This document shows positions 1 to 8,652 of a stretch of DNA of 64,000 nt, piece by piece; the stretch's first letter is position 1, and every line of letters starts with the position of its first letter. The translations under genes and the position numbers were made by a program. Below the pieces are notes generated by a model that worked only from the letters and a program-made list of their open reading frames with translations, made no database searches and was not told where the DNA came from. The DNA is from Billgrantia saliphila (GTDB lineage Bacteria; Pseudomonadota; Gammaproteobacteria; Pseudomonadales; Halomonadaceae), in assembly GCF_002930105.1 (NCBI RefSeq), contig NZ_PJRN01000008.1, positions 62,001 to 126,000 on the forward strand, read 5' to 3'.

Positions 1-460
1 GCTCGCCGTAGTAATTGAGCGCCACCGGCACGTTGCCGGTTGCGTCCTGGTAGCCCTGGGCGATCTCCTTGAACAGGTCGCTGTCGGCGTAGGCCTGCCA
101 GTGATCGAAGTCGCGGAACATGTAGGGAGCGCCGGCAATGCCGATCGGTCCATAAGCGCGGCCGGCGAATTGGGTACCGGTATAAATGATGTCCACGGTG
201 CCCAGGGTCAGCCCCTCGTTGATGTCCTCTTCCTTACCTAGCGACGAGGCGGGGTGCACCTCGATCGAATAGCGCCCGTCGGTACGCTTCTCGATCTCGT
301 CGGCTGCCCACAGGGCCCACTCGTGATAGGGCTCGGAGGTCTCGTAGACGTGAGCGAAGGTGAGCGACTCGGCGCTCGCGGCACCCGCGGCGCCCATCCC
401 CGCTACCAGTAGCGTGGTCGAAAGCCAACGATTCCACTGGCGGTTGCTCTGCTTGACCAT
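1..460 (-). CDS. dctP: TRAP transporter substrate-binding protein, DctP family (partial, C-terminus outside window)
   Basis: N-terminal 153 codons of a periplasmic solute-binding protein of a tripartite ATP-independent transporter. The ATG at 458-460 is preceded by a good Shine-Dalgarno (AAGGAG). It opens a signal peptide with a basic start, a hydrophobic core and an AGAASA-type cleavage region. The mature part begins ESLTFAHVYETS, and the segment SSLGKEEDINEGLTLGTVDI is typical of the DctP family. It lies 132 nt downstream of the DUF1537 kinase on the same strand, so it probably imports the acid sugar degraded by the neighbouring enzymes. The DctQ and DctM membrane subunits would be expected just outside the window. 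The ligand cannot be read from sequence. Confidence 0.9.
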   Translation of the reverse strand, partial: MVKQSNRQWNRWLSTTLLVAGMGAAGAASAESLTFAHVYETSEPYHEWALWAADEIEKRTDGRYSIEVHPASSLGKEEDINEGLTLGTVDIIYTGTQFAGRAYGPIGIAGAPYMFRDFDHWQAYADSDLFKEIAQGYQDATGNVPVALNYYGE

Positions 461-525
461 CTTGTTGTTCTCCTTACGAGTTGAGCGATGCTTGTGACGG
501 CGGCTACCGTCGTCGGCCGATGGGT

Positions 526-546
526 TCTTGTATACGTGTCATACCA
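526..546. promoter_or_regulatory. Candidate operator upstream of dctP (copy 1)
   Basis: Bases 531-546 read TATACGTGTCATACCA and match 13 of 16 positions of CATACCTGTCATACAA at 3671-3686, in the same orientation. Both copies lie in promoter regions of the sugar-acid cluster. Half-sites GTAT and ATAC give partial dyad symmetry, as seen for GntR/FCD-type regulators. That family assignment is an inference and no regulator gene is visible in the window. Confidence 0.45.
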
Positions 547-560
547 TCATATGGAAAGCT

Positions 561-580
561 AGCCCTTGGATCCTTGGGCT
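561..580 (-). terminator. Weak hairpin after dtnK
   Basis: AGCCC and GGGCT arms enclose a 10-nt loop just beyond the kinase stop on the minus strand, followed by a poor T-run (AGCTTTCC). It may partly separate the kinase operon from dctP, which has its own candidate operator. Confidence 0.25.
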
Positions 581-592
581 GCAACCGAGCGG

Positions 593-1789
593 TCAGGCTT
601 TCGACGAATGTCTAACCCGACCGATCAACCGAACCAGCAGATCCTCCTCGCCGAAGCCTCCCGCCTTGGTCATCACCGGGCGTTCGACGTCGCCATTGAC
701 ATGCCCCAGCGGCACGCCGGGGCAATATTCGCCGAGCAGATCGATGAACTTGCCGCCAATACGCTCCAGCACGGCCAGGGCGATATCGCCCCCCGAGAGG
801 AACAGCAGACCGTCACGCTCGCTCCCGCCCGCCGCGGCGACCGCCTCGGCCATGGCGCCGGCCACCGCCTCGGCACCCGGCGCCTGATCCGCAGGCACGC
901 CCGGCACGATGATTCGCACGCGCCGGTCGACATCGCCGCACCCCGGGCCGAAAGCAGGCTGCCAAGGAACCTCGGGAAACGACTCGCGCAGCATTTCGAG
1001 CTGACGGAGTGCACGAGGCGCCCGCGAGCCCACCGCAAACAGTATACGTGCCGGCACGGGCAGCGACGGCGGCCGCGGCATCTCCGCCAGGCCCCGGGGC
1101 AGCGCTAGGCCCCGGGTAAGCGCTGGACTTAGTGCCAACGCCTGGGACAGGCCTGCCGCGCAGACCGGCAACCATGCATCGGGGGCTTCGAGAAGCAGCT
1201 CGGCGATGCGCGTCAGTGACGTGTCATCCGTGGCGTCGACGACGCAATCCGTCACCGGCAGAGGCCGCCCCGCTTCGAGTGAGTGGCGCACCAGCGAGAC
1301 GCCGTCTGCCGCGAAGCCACGATCCAGGGGCCCCGCCAGCGCAGGCGACAGAGCATCCCGGGCGTAGGCGGTGGCCGAGAGCGGTTCGCCATCGACCCAC
1401 ACTTCGCCATCCAGCACGCAACGGCCCTGGCTCGGCACCGCGGGGCATACCAACAAACGCTTCATGCTGGCGCGCCGCAGGGCCACGGACTCGGCCACAA
1501 CCTGGCCGCGCAGGGTCGAATCGACTTTCTTGAGCAGCAGGCGCGGCCGAGAAGCCTGCAGCCGCTCGGCCGCCTCCGCCGCGCGCCGGATGGCGGCATC
1601 CCGGCCCAGATGTCGCGAGCCGGTATTGACCGCCACCACCTGCAAGGTGCCCTCGCCAGCAGCCAGCGCCATATCGAGCCCTTCCAGGTTCACCGCCACC
1701 CGTGTCGCCATCCCTCGCCCGGCGAAGGGAGCCGCGGCGTCGAGCGCCCCGGTCAGATCATCGGCGACGATGGCGACATCGAGGCTCAC
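593..1789 (-). CDS. dtnK: Four-carbon acid sugar kinase (DUF1537 family; D-threonate/erythronate kinase type)
   Basis: Cytosolic ATP-dependent kinase that phosphorylates C4 sugar acids at the terminal hydroxyl. The N-terminal motif [10 protein letters not shown] (residues 8-17) and KKVDSTLRG (87-95) mark the substrate domain (PF07005). The C-terminal nucleotide-binding domain carries [10 protein letters not shown] near residue 330 (PF17042). The 398-aa length is normal. It overlaps the PdxA-family gene by 4 nt (ATGA). Kinase plus PdxA2 is the known pair that turns D-threonate or D-erythronate into its 4-phosphate and then dihydroxyacetone phosphate and CO2. The symbol rests on this context; the exact stereoisomer used is not determinable from sequence. 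Confidence 0.82.
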   Translation of the reverse strand: MSLDVAIVADDLTGALDAAAPFAGRGMATRVAVNLEGLDMALAAGEGTLQVVAVNTGSRHLGRDAAIRRAAEAAERLQASRPRLLLKKVDSTLRGQVVAESVALRRASMKRLLVCPAVPSQGRCVLDGEVWVDGEPLSATAYARDALSPALAGPLDRGFAADGVSLVRHSLEAGRPLPVTDCVVDATDDTSLTRIAELLLEAPDAWLPVCAAGLSQALALSPALTRGLALPRGLAEMPRPPSLPVPARILFAVGSRAPRALRQLEMLRESFPEVPWQPAFGPGCGDVDRRVRIIVPGVPADQAPGAEAVAGAMAEAVAAAGGSERDGLLFLSGGDIALAVLERIGGKFIDLLGEYCPGVPLGHVNGDVERPVMTKAGGFGEEDLLVRLIGRVRHSSKA

Positions 1790-2811
1790 GCGGGCGTCCC
1801 CGGGGAGGATGCCAGGCGTCTAGCGTAGGCAATGGCGGCCCCCATGTTGGTAGCATCGGCGCGCCCCTGCCAGGCAATGTCGAAGGCCGTGCCGTGATCC
1901 ACCGAGGTGCGCCGGATCGGCAGGCCCAGGCTGACGTTGACCGTGGTATCGAAGGCAATGAGCTTCACCGGGATATGTCCCTGGTCGTGATACTGCGCCA
2001 CAACCAGGTCGAATTCGCCGCGACTAGCGCGGTAGAACACGGTATCCGCCGAAATCGGCCCGCTGACGTCGATCCCCTCGGCGCGCAGCGCATGTAACGT
2101 GGGCGCGATGATCCGGTCGTCCTGGTCGCCGAAGATGCCGCCCTCGCCGCAGTGGGGGTTAAGCCCCGCCACCGCGATGCGCGGCCGTACATTGCCGAGC
2201 TCGACCAAATGCGCATGACCGGCTTTCACCGTGGCGGCGATACGCTCCGGCGTGACCCGCTCGATCGCCTCGCGCAGCGAGACGTGCGTGGAAACATGCA
2301 GCGTGGAAAGCCGCTCCGACGCCAGCAGCATGAAGGAGGATGGCGCCCCGGTGAGAGCGGCAAGCATGCCGGTATGACCGTCGTAATGGTGGCCCGCGGC
2401 ATGCAGCGCCGCCTTGTTCAGCGGGGCGGTGACGATCACCTCGGCGCGCCCGGCCTGCACCAGCGCCACTGCGGCCTCGATGCAGCGAAACGCCATGTCG
2501 CCGGCGCCGGCGCTGACCTGCCCGTCGGGTATGTCCTGCCCGGGAGGAGCCTCCACCGCAGCGATCGCCACGCTGCCCGGCGCCGTGCCCAACGTACCTG
2601 AAGACTGCTCATCGAGCGGCACGAACTCGAGCGACACTCCCAGCAGGCGAGCGGCGCGCCGGAAGATGGCCGGATCGCCCACCACCAGCGTAGACGCCCG
2701 CTCGACGTCGGACATCGCGGCCAGCGCCCGGCAAGCGATCTCGGGCCCCACGCCGGCCGGATCGCCCATGGTAATGGCGATATCGAACTTGCCTGGCGCA
2801 CGCTCGTTCAT
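1786..2811 (-). CDS. pdxA2: 4-phospho-threonate/-erythronate dehydrogenase, PdxA2 type (PdxA family)
   Basis: NAD-dependent oxidative decarboxylase of the PdxA family (PF04166), 341 aa. The [12 protein letters not shown] loop lies near residue 14, GHTGML near 145, [14 protein letters not shown] near 220 and the metal-site segment AQYHDQGH near 274. Classical PdxA serves pyridoxal phosphate synthesis. Coupling here to a DUF1537 kinase (4-nt overlap downstream) and an SDR enzyme (4-nt overlap upstream) points to the catabolic PdxA2 role, oxidising 4-phospho-D-threonate or 4-phospho-D-erythronate to dihydroxyacetone phosphate and CO2. The family call is secure; the catabolic assignment is an inference from context. 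Confidence 0.85.
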   Translation of the reverse strand: MNERAPGKFDIAITMGDPAGVGPEIACRALAAMSDVERASTLVVGDPAIFRRAARLLGVSLEFVPLDEQSSGTLGTAPGSVAIAAVEAPPGQDIPDGQVSAGAGDMAFRCIEAAVALVQAGRAEVIVTAPLNKAALHAAGHHYDGHTGMLAALTGAPSSFMLLASERLSTLHVSTHVSLREAIERVTPERIAATVKAGHAHLVELGNVRPRIAVAGLNPHCGEGGIFGDQDDRIIAPTLHALRAEGIDVSGPISADTVFYRASRGEFDLVVAQYHDQGHIPVKLIAFDTTVNVSLGLPIRRTSVDHGTAFDIAWQGRADATNMGAAIAYARRLASSPGTPA

Positions 2812-3572
2812 GGCATCAACTGGCCTCCATTGACCTCGATGATCTGGCCGGTCATGTAACCGCTCATGCTATCGGTGCCCAGGAACACGTAGGCACCCAC
2901 GCACTCTTCGGCGGCACCGGTGCGCCCCATCGGAATGGAAGCCGACACCGCGGCCAACTGCTCCTCGGTGGAGTGGCGCACGTGGAAATCGGTGGCGATG
3001 ACCCCCGGCGCCACGGCATTGACGCGGATACGGTCGTCCATCAGCTCCTTGGCCATGTTGCGCGTGAGTGTACTGACGAAGCCTTTCGCCGAGGCATACA
3101 GGCCCGCGCCCGGCCCGCCGCCGTTACGCGCCGCAATCGACGAGGTATGGATGATGTTGCCGCTACCGGTACGCCTGAAATGCGGGAGCGCCGCCTGGGA
3201 AACCATCACCACCGAGCGAGCGTTGAGATCCATCACCCGATCGTAGTGATCGTCATCGATCTCACCCAGCGCGACGCGACCCAGCATGTCGCCGGCATTG
3301 TTGATCAGCAGGTCCAGTCCGCCCAGGCGCTCTGCGGCCTCGTCGACGATGCGCGTCGCCTCGGCGCTGCGGCTGACGTCGCCGCACACAGTGAAGCCCT
3401 CGCCTCCCGCATCGTGGATCGCTCGCACCACCGCCTCGGCGGGTTCTTGGCTGGTGTAATAATGCACCGCCACGCGGGCACCCAGCGCACCCGCCTGGCG
3501 TGCCACCGCGGCACCGATGCCGCGGCTCGCTCCGGTGATCAATACGCGCTTGCCTTTCCACTCCTCGAACAT
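2808..3572 (-). CDS. SDR-family NAD(P)-dependent oxidoreductase, probable sugar-acid dehydrogenase
   Basis: 254-aa short-chain dehydrogenase with cofactor loop TGASRGIG (residues 13-20), NAG near 91, catalytic Ser in HTSSIAA near 145, and YASAK near 160. The frame stays open further upstream, but the ATG at 3572 has the Shine-Dalgarno GGAGG at correct spacing, so that start is chosen. It is first gene of the leftward operon and overlaps pdxA2 by 4 nt. Next to an L-fuconate-type dehydratase and an FAH-family hydrolase, a role oxidising a 2-keto-3-deoxy sugar acid is attractive. Oxidation of an upstream sugar acid is equally possible. Confidence 0.8.
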   Translation of the reverse strand: MFEEWKGKRVLITGASRGIGAAVARQAGALGARVAVHYYTSQEPAEAVVRAIHDAGGEGFTVCGDVSRSAEATRIVDEAAERLGGLDLLINNAGDMLGRVALGEIDDDHYDRVMDLNARSVVMVSQAALPHFRRTGSGNIIHTSSIAARNGGGPGAGLYASAKGFVSTLTRNMAKELMDDRIRVNAVAPGVIATDFHVRHSTEEQLAAVSASIPMGRTGAAEECVGAYVFLGTDSMSGYMTGQIIEVNGGQLMP

Positions 3573-3670
3573 GCCATCCTCCGTTGTCTTGGGCGTGTGT
3601 TTCGATCGTACCCGCCGGCCTCGACGCGACGGTGCCAATTGCTATAGTTTCGTTGGATTCGTGTCGTTGG

Positions 3671-3686
3671 CATACCTGTCATACAA
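3671..3686. promoter_or_regulatory. Candidate operator between the divergent SDR and FAH genes (copy 2)
   Basis: CATACCTGTCATACAA matches the copy upstream of dctP at 13 of 16 positions. It sits in the 185-nt divergent promoter region between the leftward and rightward arms, where one bound regulator could control both. Confidence 0.45.
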
Positions 3687-3757
3687 GACGACAACAACTA
3701 CCATGATAGGCGAGTGCTGGCCAGGCGCCAGCCCGCCACAGCCGAACGGAGCGCACC

Positions 3758-4921
3758 ATGAAGTCTGTCTCGCCATCCGACTGCCTGCCCCACGACCACC
3801 GTGAAGCCCTGCTGGTAGGGCGGGTCTGGCGAGAAACGCCCCACCCCGGCCCGGCGCTGGTGACCGTGCGCGACGGCGAAGTCATCGACATCACCGAGCT
3901 GGGGCCGACGATGGCCGACCTGCTGGAGCGCGACGACCTGCGCGACGCGGTGAGCCAGGCCGAAGGCGAGCGGCTGGGCCCGGTGGCGGCCCTGCTGGAA
4001 AATTCGCTGGCCAGGCCCCAGCGAGCTCCCCACCTACTGGCGCCCTGCGATGTGCAGGCGATCAAGGCCTGCGGGGTGACCTTCGCCGTGAGCCTGTTGG
4101 AACGCGTCATCGAGGAGCAGGCGGCCGGCGACCCGGGCCGCGCCAGCGAGCTGCGCGAGGAGCTACAGGGCGTGATCGGCAGCGATCTGTCGCGCATCGT
4201 ACCGGGCTCCGACGAGGCCATGGCGCTCAGAAAAGCATTGCTGGCACGAGGCGCCTGGTCGCAGTACATGGAAGTGGGAATCGGCCCCGACGCTGAGGTA
4301 TTCACCAAGGCTCAACCGCTCTCCTCGGTGGGCTTCGGCGCCACCGTGGGCCTGCACCCCGCCTCCCACTGGAACAATCCCGAACCCGAAATCGTGCTGG
4401 CCGTGGATAGCCTGGGGCGGCCGCGTGGCGCCAGCCTGGGCAACGACGTCAACCTGCGCGACATCGAGGGCCGCAGCGCCCTGCTGCTGGGCAAGGCCAA
4501 GGACAACAACGCCTCGAGTGCCATCGGCCCCTTCATTCGCTTGTTCGACGAACGCTTTACCCTCGACGACGTGCGCGCCTGCCGGGTCACGCTGCGCATC
4601 GAAGGCGCGGAGGATGACTTCCTGCTCGAGGGCGAGAGCGACATGCGCGAGATCAGCCGCGATCCGCTCGACCTGGTGCGCCAGACCATCGGCCCGCATC
4701 ACCAGTACCCGGACGGCCTCATGCTCTATCTCGGCACCATGTTCTCGCCGATCCAGGATCGAGACGGCCCCGGCCAGGGCTTCACCCACCATCTGGAGGA
4801 CCGGGTCACCATCGCCACGCCGGCCCTCGGCGCCCTGGTCAACGACGTCGGCCGCAGCGACCTGCTGCCACCCTGGCGCTACGGCATCCGTGAGCTGATG
4901 CGTCACCTCGCCCGGGCATAA
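3758..4921 (+). CDS. Fumarylacetoacetate hydrolase family protein (probable diketo-sugar-acid hydrolase)
   Basis: 387-aa protein with the FAH fold (PF01557) in its C-terminal half. The metal-binding region is seen as NPEPEIVLAVD near residue 208 and GNDVNLRDIEG near 228, followed by KAKDNNASSAIGP. The N-terminal ~110 residues form the less conserved lid domain. Family members cleave 2,4-diketo acids or dehydrate keto-deoxy acids. Beside an L-fuconate-type dehydratase and an SDR enzyme, hydrolysis of 2,4-diketo-3-deoxy-fuconate to pyruvate and lactate is the simplest role (inference). It starts the rightward arm, divergent from the SDR gene, with an ATG preceded by GGAG. Confidence 0.8.
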   Translation: MKSVSPSDCLPHDHREALLVGRVWRETPHPGPALVTVRDGEVIDITELGPTMADLLERDDLRDAVSQAEGERLGPVAALLENSLARPQRAPHLLAPCDVQAIKACGVTFAVSLLERVIEEQAAGDPGRASELREELQGVIGSDLSRIVPGSDEAMALRKALLARGAWSQYMEVGIGPDAEVFTKAQPLSSVGFGATVGLHPASHWNNPEPEIVLAVDSLGRPRGASLGNDVNLRDIEGRSALLLGKAKDNNASSAIGPFIRLFDERFTLDDVRACRVTLRIEGAEDDFLLEGESDMREISRDPLDLVRQTIGPHHQYPDGLMLYLGTMFSPIQDRDGPGQGFTHHLEDRVTIATPALGALVNDVGRSDLLPPWRYGIRELMRHLARA

Positions 4922-4975
4922 GTACGGACAACCACGCAACTGGCGACAAGAAAGCTTTTTCTCAAGGAGACGAGC

Positions 4976-6280
4976 ATGCCCAAGATTACCCGCATCGAGG
5001 TGCAGGACATCCGCTTTCCCACCTCGCGCAACCTGGACGGCTCCGACGCCATGAACGCGGCGCCGGACTACTCCGCCACCTACGTGATCCTGCACACCGA
5101 CGATCAGAACGGCATCCAGGGGCACGGCCTGACCTTCACCATCGGGCGCGGCAACGAGATTTGCGTGGCTGCGGTGAATTCGCTCAAGCACCTGATCGAA
5201 GGTCGCCGGCTGGATGAGCTCACCCGCGACATGGGCGCCTTCTGGCGCGAGATCACCGGCGACAGCCAGCTGCGTTGGATCGGCCCCGACAAGGGCGCGA
5301 TCCACCTGGCCACGGCGGCATTGGTCAATGCGGTGTGGGACCTGTGGGCCAAGCGCGAGGGCAAGCCCGTGTGGAAGCTGCTGGTCGACATGTCGCCAGA
5401 GGAGCTGGTGCGCTGCCTGGACTTCCGCTTCGTCACTGACGCCCTGACACCGGAAGAAGCGATCGCCCTGCTACGCCGGCGCGAAGCGGGCAAGGCCGAA
5501 CGGGAAGCCGAGATGCGTCGCATCGGCTATCCCGCATACACCACCTCGGCGGGCTGGCTGGGTTACCCCGACGACAAGGTCCGCCAGTTGGCCCGGGAGG
5601 CGCTTGCCGAGGGCTGGACCCACTTCAAGCTGAAGATCGGCGCCGACAACGAGGAAGACGCCCGCCGTGCGGCGCTGCTGCGCGAGGAGATCGGCTGGGA
5701 CAACGTACTGATGATGGACGCCAACCAGGTCTGGGACGTCGACGAAACGATCGTCAAGATGCGCCGCCTGGCCGAGTACGATCCGCTGTGGATCGAGGAG
5801 CCCACCAGCCCCGACGACATTCTCGGGCATGCCGAGATCCGTCATCGCCTCGCCCCCATCGGCGTGGCCACCGGCGAACACTGTCACAATAAAGTGATGT
5901 TCAAGCAGTTCTTCCAGGCCGAGGCGCTCGATTATTGCCAGCTCGATGCCGCCCGCCTCGGCGGCCTCAACGAGGTGATCCTGGTGGTGCTCATGGCGGC
6001 GAAGTTCGGCGTACCGGTCTGCCCGCATGCCGGCGGCGTGGGGCTCTGCGAATACGTGCAGCACATTTCACTGTTCGACTACATCGCCGTCTCGGGTAGC
6101 CTGGAGGGGCGCGTGCTGGAGTACGTCGATCACCTGCACGAGCACTTCGTCGACCCGGTGACGGTCAAGGGCGGCCGCTACCAGGTACCTACCGCCCCAG
6201 GCTACAGCATCACCATGTATCCCGAGTCGCTGGAGCGCCACCATTACCCCGATGGCGAAGCCTGGCGCGAGGAGGCCTGA
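4976..6280 (+). CDS. fucD: L-fuconate dehydratase (enolase superfamily)
   Basis: 434-aa mandelate racemase/enolase-superfamily protein. The N-terminal capping domain includes WDLWAKREGKPVWKLL, characteristic of L-fuconate dehydratase. In the barrel the catalytic KLK lies near residue 218, and metal ligands lie in DANQVWDVDE (~248), EEPTSPDD (~274) and GEHCHNK (~301). It dehydrates a 6-deoxy- or hexonic sugar acid to the 2-keto-3-deoxy acid in the non-phosphorylative pathway. It is 54 nt downstream of the FAH gene, with ribosome site AAGGAGACGAGC before the ATG. Its stop overlaps the next start by one base (TGATG). The exact epimer used needs testing. Confidence 0.88.
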   Translation: MPKITRIEVQDIRFPTSRNLDGSDAMNAAPDYSATYVILHTDDQNGIQGHGLTFTIGRGNEICVAAVNSLKHLIEGRRLDELTRDMGAFWREITGDSQLRWIGPDKGAIHLATAALVNAVWDLWAKREGKPVWKLLVDMSPEELVRCLDFRFVTDALTPEEAIALLRRREAGKAEREAEMRRIGYPAYTTSAGWLGYPDDKVRQLAREALAEGWTHFKLKIGADNEEDARRAALLREEIGWDNVLMMDANQVWDVDETIVKMRRLAEYDPLWIEEPTSPDDILGHAEIRHRLAPIGVATGEHCHNKVMFKQFFQAEALDYCQLDAARLGGLNEVILVVLMAAKFGVPVCPHAGGVGLCEYVQHISLFDYIAVSGSLEGRVLEYVDHLHEHFVDPVTVKGGRYQVPTAPGYSITMYPESLERHHYPDGEAWREEA

Positions 6281-7701
6281 TGTCCGAACTGCTCGACGCC
6301 TTGACCGAGCGCCTCGGCGAGCGTGGCGTACTGCGCGACCCCGCCGACATGTCGCGCTATGTCAGCGACTGGGCCGGGGACCGCCTGGGCATGCCGCTGG
6401 CCGTGGCACGTCCGGCATCGACGGTCGAGGTGGCGGAGGTGGTCGCCCTGTGCCGCCGTCACGGCACGCGCATGGTGCCGCAGGGCGGCCACACCGGGCT
6501 TGTCGCCGGCGCCCTGCCCGCCACCGACGGCGGCGAACTGGTGATCAGCCTGGAGCGCATGAACCGCATCCGCGCCATCGACCCGGTCAGCTTCACCATG
6601 ACCGTGGACGCCGGCTGCATTCTGGAAGAGATCAAGCAGGCCGCCGCCGAGCACGACTGCGATTTCCCGCTGTCGCTGGGCGCTCAAGGCAGCTGCCAGA
6701 TCGGCGGCAACGTCGCCACCAACGCCGGCGGCCTCAACGTGCTGCGCTACGGCATGATGCGCCAGCTGGTGCTGGGCCTGGAGGTGGTGCTGCCCGACGG
6801 GCGCATATGGAATGCCTTGAACGTGCTGCACAAGGACAACCGCGGCTACGCCCTGCCCCAACTGATGCTGGGCAGCGAAGGCACCCTGGGCATCGTCACC
6901 GGTGCCGTGCTCAAACTCTGCCCGCGGCCCGATCAGTCTCGCACCGCCCTGCTCGGGCTGCCCTCGGTGGCGGCGGTGATCGAACTCTACGCCCGTGCGC
7001 GGCGCGACTGCAGCGACCTGCTGACCGCCTTCGAGCTGATCCCGCGGCGCTGTATCGAACTCGCCATGGAGGCCAGCCCCGAACTGCGCGACCCGCTGGA
7101 CTCCCCCTACCCGTGGTACGTGCTGATGGAAGTCGCGGCCACTGGACCGGTGGATCTCGGCACCATGCTGGAGGCGCTGCTGGAACACGGCATGGAAAAG
7201 GGCCTGGTCCTCGACGGCGCCCTGGCCACCAGCGAAGCCCAGTCGCGAACGCTGTGGCAGTTTCGCGAGAGCATGCTCGAGGGGCAGCGGCGGCGCGGCG
7301 AACACCTGCGCACCGACATCGCCGTGCCCATCTCGCAGATACCGGACTTCGTCGAACGCGCCAGCCAGGCGATCATGGAGGCATCGCCCGAGTGCGAGAT
7401 CATCGCCTACGGCCACGTGGGCGACGGCAACCTGCACTTCAATATCCTGCCGCCGACAACCATGCCCGATGCCGCCAAACGCGAGCACCTGCACGATCTG
7501 GAGGAGCGACTGTTCGAGCTGCTCGATACCTTCGGCGGCAGCATCAGCGCCGAGCACGGCATCGGTCGCACCAAGCGGCACGCCTATCTCTCGCGGCTCT
7601 CGCCTGTTGAGCGCGAACTCGCCGAAGGCATCAAGGCGCTGTTCGACCCCGATGGCCTAATGAATCCGGGGCGGATCCTGCCGGCGCCCGGCGAAGAGTG
7701 A
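6280..7701 (+). CDS. FAD-linked 2-hydroxyacid dehydrogenase (GlcD/D-2-hydroxyglutarate dehydrogenase-like)
   Basis: 473-aa vanillyl-alcohol-oxidase-type flavoprotein. The FAD_binding_4 domain has PQGGHTGLVAGA near residue 67 and GGNVATNAGG near 142. The FAD-oxidase C-terminal domain has GHVGDGNLHFN near 378 and SAEHGIGRTK near 424. It oxidises a 2-hydroxyacid such as lactate, glycolate or 2-hydroxyglutarate and passes electrons to the respiratory chain or an electron carrier. Translation is coupled to fucD by a one-base overlap. In an L-fuconate pathway the lactate released by the hydrolase would be a natural substrate (inference). Confidence 0.85.
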   Translation: MSELLDALTERLGERGVLRDPADMSRYVSDWAGDRLGMPLAVARPASTVEVAEVVALCRRHGTRMVPQGGHTGLVAGALPATDGGELVISLERMNRIRAIDPVSFTMTVDAGCILEEIKQAAAEHDCDFPLSLGAQGSCQIGGNVATNAGGLNVLRYGMMRQLVLGLEVVLPDGRIWNALNVLHKDNRGYALPQLMLGSEGTLGIVTGAVLKLCPRPDQSRTALLGLPSVAAVIELYARARRDCSDLLTAFELIPRRCIELAMEASPELRDPLDSPYPWYVLMEVAATGPVDLGTMLEALLEHGMEKGLVLDGALATSEAQSRTLWQFRESMLEGQRRRGEHLRTDIAVPISQIPDFVERASQAIMEASPECEIIAYGHVGDGNLHFNILPPTTMPDAAKREHLHDLEERLFELLDTFGGSISAEHGIGRTKRHAYLSRLSPVERELAEGIKALFDPDGLMNPGRILPAPGEE

Positions 7702-7767
7702 GAAAAGTCGGAAGAGAAGAGCGAAGATGGAAGAGGGAAGATAAAAGAAGAGAAAGGAGGCAAGAAG
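7702..7767 (+). repeat. Polypurine tract before the CAP-domain gene
   Basis: About 66 nt are almost only A and G on the plus strand, with roughly seven pyrimidines. GGAAGA and AGAAGA words recur and the tract ends in the Shine-Dalgarno AGGAGG of the CAP gene. It offers many pseudo-Shine-Dalgarno sequences. Confidence 0.6.
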
Positions 7768-8286
7768 ATGCGCCAAAGCTTACGGTTTCCCCTCATGACC
7801 TGCCTGGCACTGGCGATAACCGGCACGCCGGCTCTCGCGCAGGAGGCACAAGAAGATTGCGAGCCCAGCGAGCAGCAGCGCGAGCTGCTCGAACGCGTCA
7901 ACGAGGCGCGTAGTGAAACCCGGCAATGCGGTGACGAGGCCTTCGAGGCGGCGGATCCGCTGACCTGGAGCTGCCGTCTGGCGGAAGCCGCCGAGGCCCA
8001 TTCCCGCGCCATGGCCGAGAATGAGTTCTTCAGCCATACCGACGAAGAGGATGAAGGCGTCGCCGCCAGGGTGGATGAAACCGGCTACGCCTGGCGACGG
8101 GTCGGCGAGAACATCGCCGCCGGCCAACCGGATGCCGCCAGTGTGGTCGAAGGCTGGGTCGATAGCCCCGGCCACTGCGCCAACCTGATGAATTCAGAGT
8201 TCACCGAGATGGGCGCGGCGTCGGTCGAGGCGTCGGAGTCGAAATACTCGCCCTTCTGGACCCAAGTATTGGCTCAGCCACGCTAG
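7768..8286 (+). CDS. Secreted CAP-domain (SCP/PR-1-like) protein
   Basis: 172-aa protein with a clear signal peptide (MRQSLRF, hydrophobic core, cleavage near ALA/QE at residue 25) and a single CAP domain. Visible signatures are HSRAMAENEFFSH near residue 79, GYAWRRVGENIA near 107 and SPGHCANLMN near 133. Bacterial CAP proteins are exported and of mostly unknown function; some bind lipids or cell-wall material. It follows the FAD dehydrogenase by 66 nt on the same strand and has a strong Shine-Dalgarno (AGGAGG). The gene is normal in GC but has no functional tie to the catabolic operon that I can see. Confidence 0.85.
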   Translation: MRQSLRFPLMTCLALAITGTPALAQEAQEDCEPSEQQRELLERVNEARSETRQCGDEAFEAADPLTWSCRLAEAAEAHSRAMAENEFFSHTDEEDEGVAARVDETGYAWRRVGENIAAGQPDAASVVEGWVDSPGHCANLMNSEFTEMGAASVEASESKYSPFWTQVLAQPR

Positions 8287-8488
8287 CTCGCGCCAGCCAT
8301 TTACGGCGCTGCGGCACGTGAGTCCGTCGCCTAGCTGTGTCTCTGGCATGCCAAGGGCTGTCATCTAAGACTAACGTCAAATTTATTGATCACATGCAAG
8401 CGTTACGCGGCCTATGCCGATATTGCCGATGTGTTATCGATGAGATCATGCGCAAGGAGAACGAGGCAGGTAGATCGGAGGAATTGTA

Positions 8489-8516
8489 GAAAAGAAAAGA
8501 GGACCCTCCGTGGTCC
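8489..8516 (-). terminator. Rho-independent-type terminator of the 37-aa ORF
   Basis: On the minus strand GGACC and GGTCC arms flank a 6-nt loop, followed directly by a pyrimidine run TCTTTTCTTTTC. It lies 22 nt beyond the stop of the small ORF. Confidence 0.5.
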
Positions 8517-8538
8517 GTCAGGCAGTGCTCAGCGCGAC

Positions 8539-8652
8539 TCAGCCAATATAAGCGGCAATCGCGTCGTGAGCCGCTCGCTGTGCAACGGCATGGGAGGCCC
8601 AGTGATTCAGCACTTCACAGCCGGAAACTACATCGGGATGCTGGCGTGTCAT
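8539..8652 (-). CDS. Possible small protein, 37 aa, unknown function
   Basis: ATG at 8652 preceded by an ideal Shine-Dalgarno (AGGAG, 7-nt spacing) on the minus strand. The 37-codon frame begins MTRQHPDVVSGCEVLNHWAS and ends AIAAYIG before TGA. An intrinsic-terminator-like hairpin follows within 25 nt. No transmembrane segment or known motif is visible; the second half is alanine-rich and probably helical. Ribosome site, short frame and terminator together look like a real transcription unit, but with no homologue recognised this is a candidate only. Confidence 0.4.
   Translation of the reverse strand: MTRQHPDVVSGCEVLNHWASHAVAQRAAHDAIAAYIG

Noticed and set aside
6244..7581. 445-codon minus-strand and 452-codon plus-strand frames over the FAD dehydrogenase gene
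   Set aside because: Shadows of the real coding frame caused by high GC; peptides are low-complexity Arg/His/Gln-rich without motifs.
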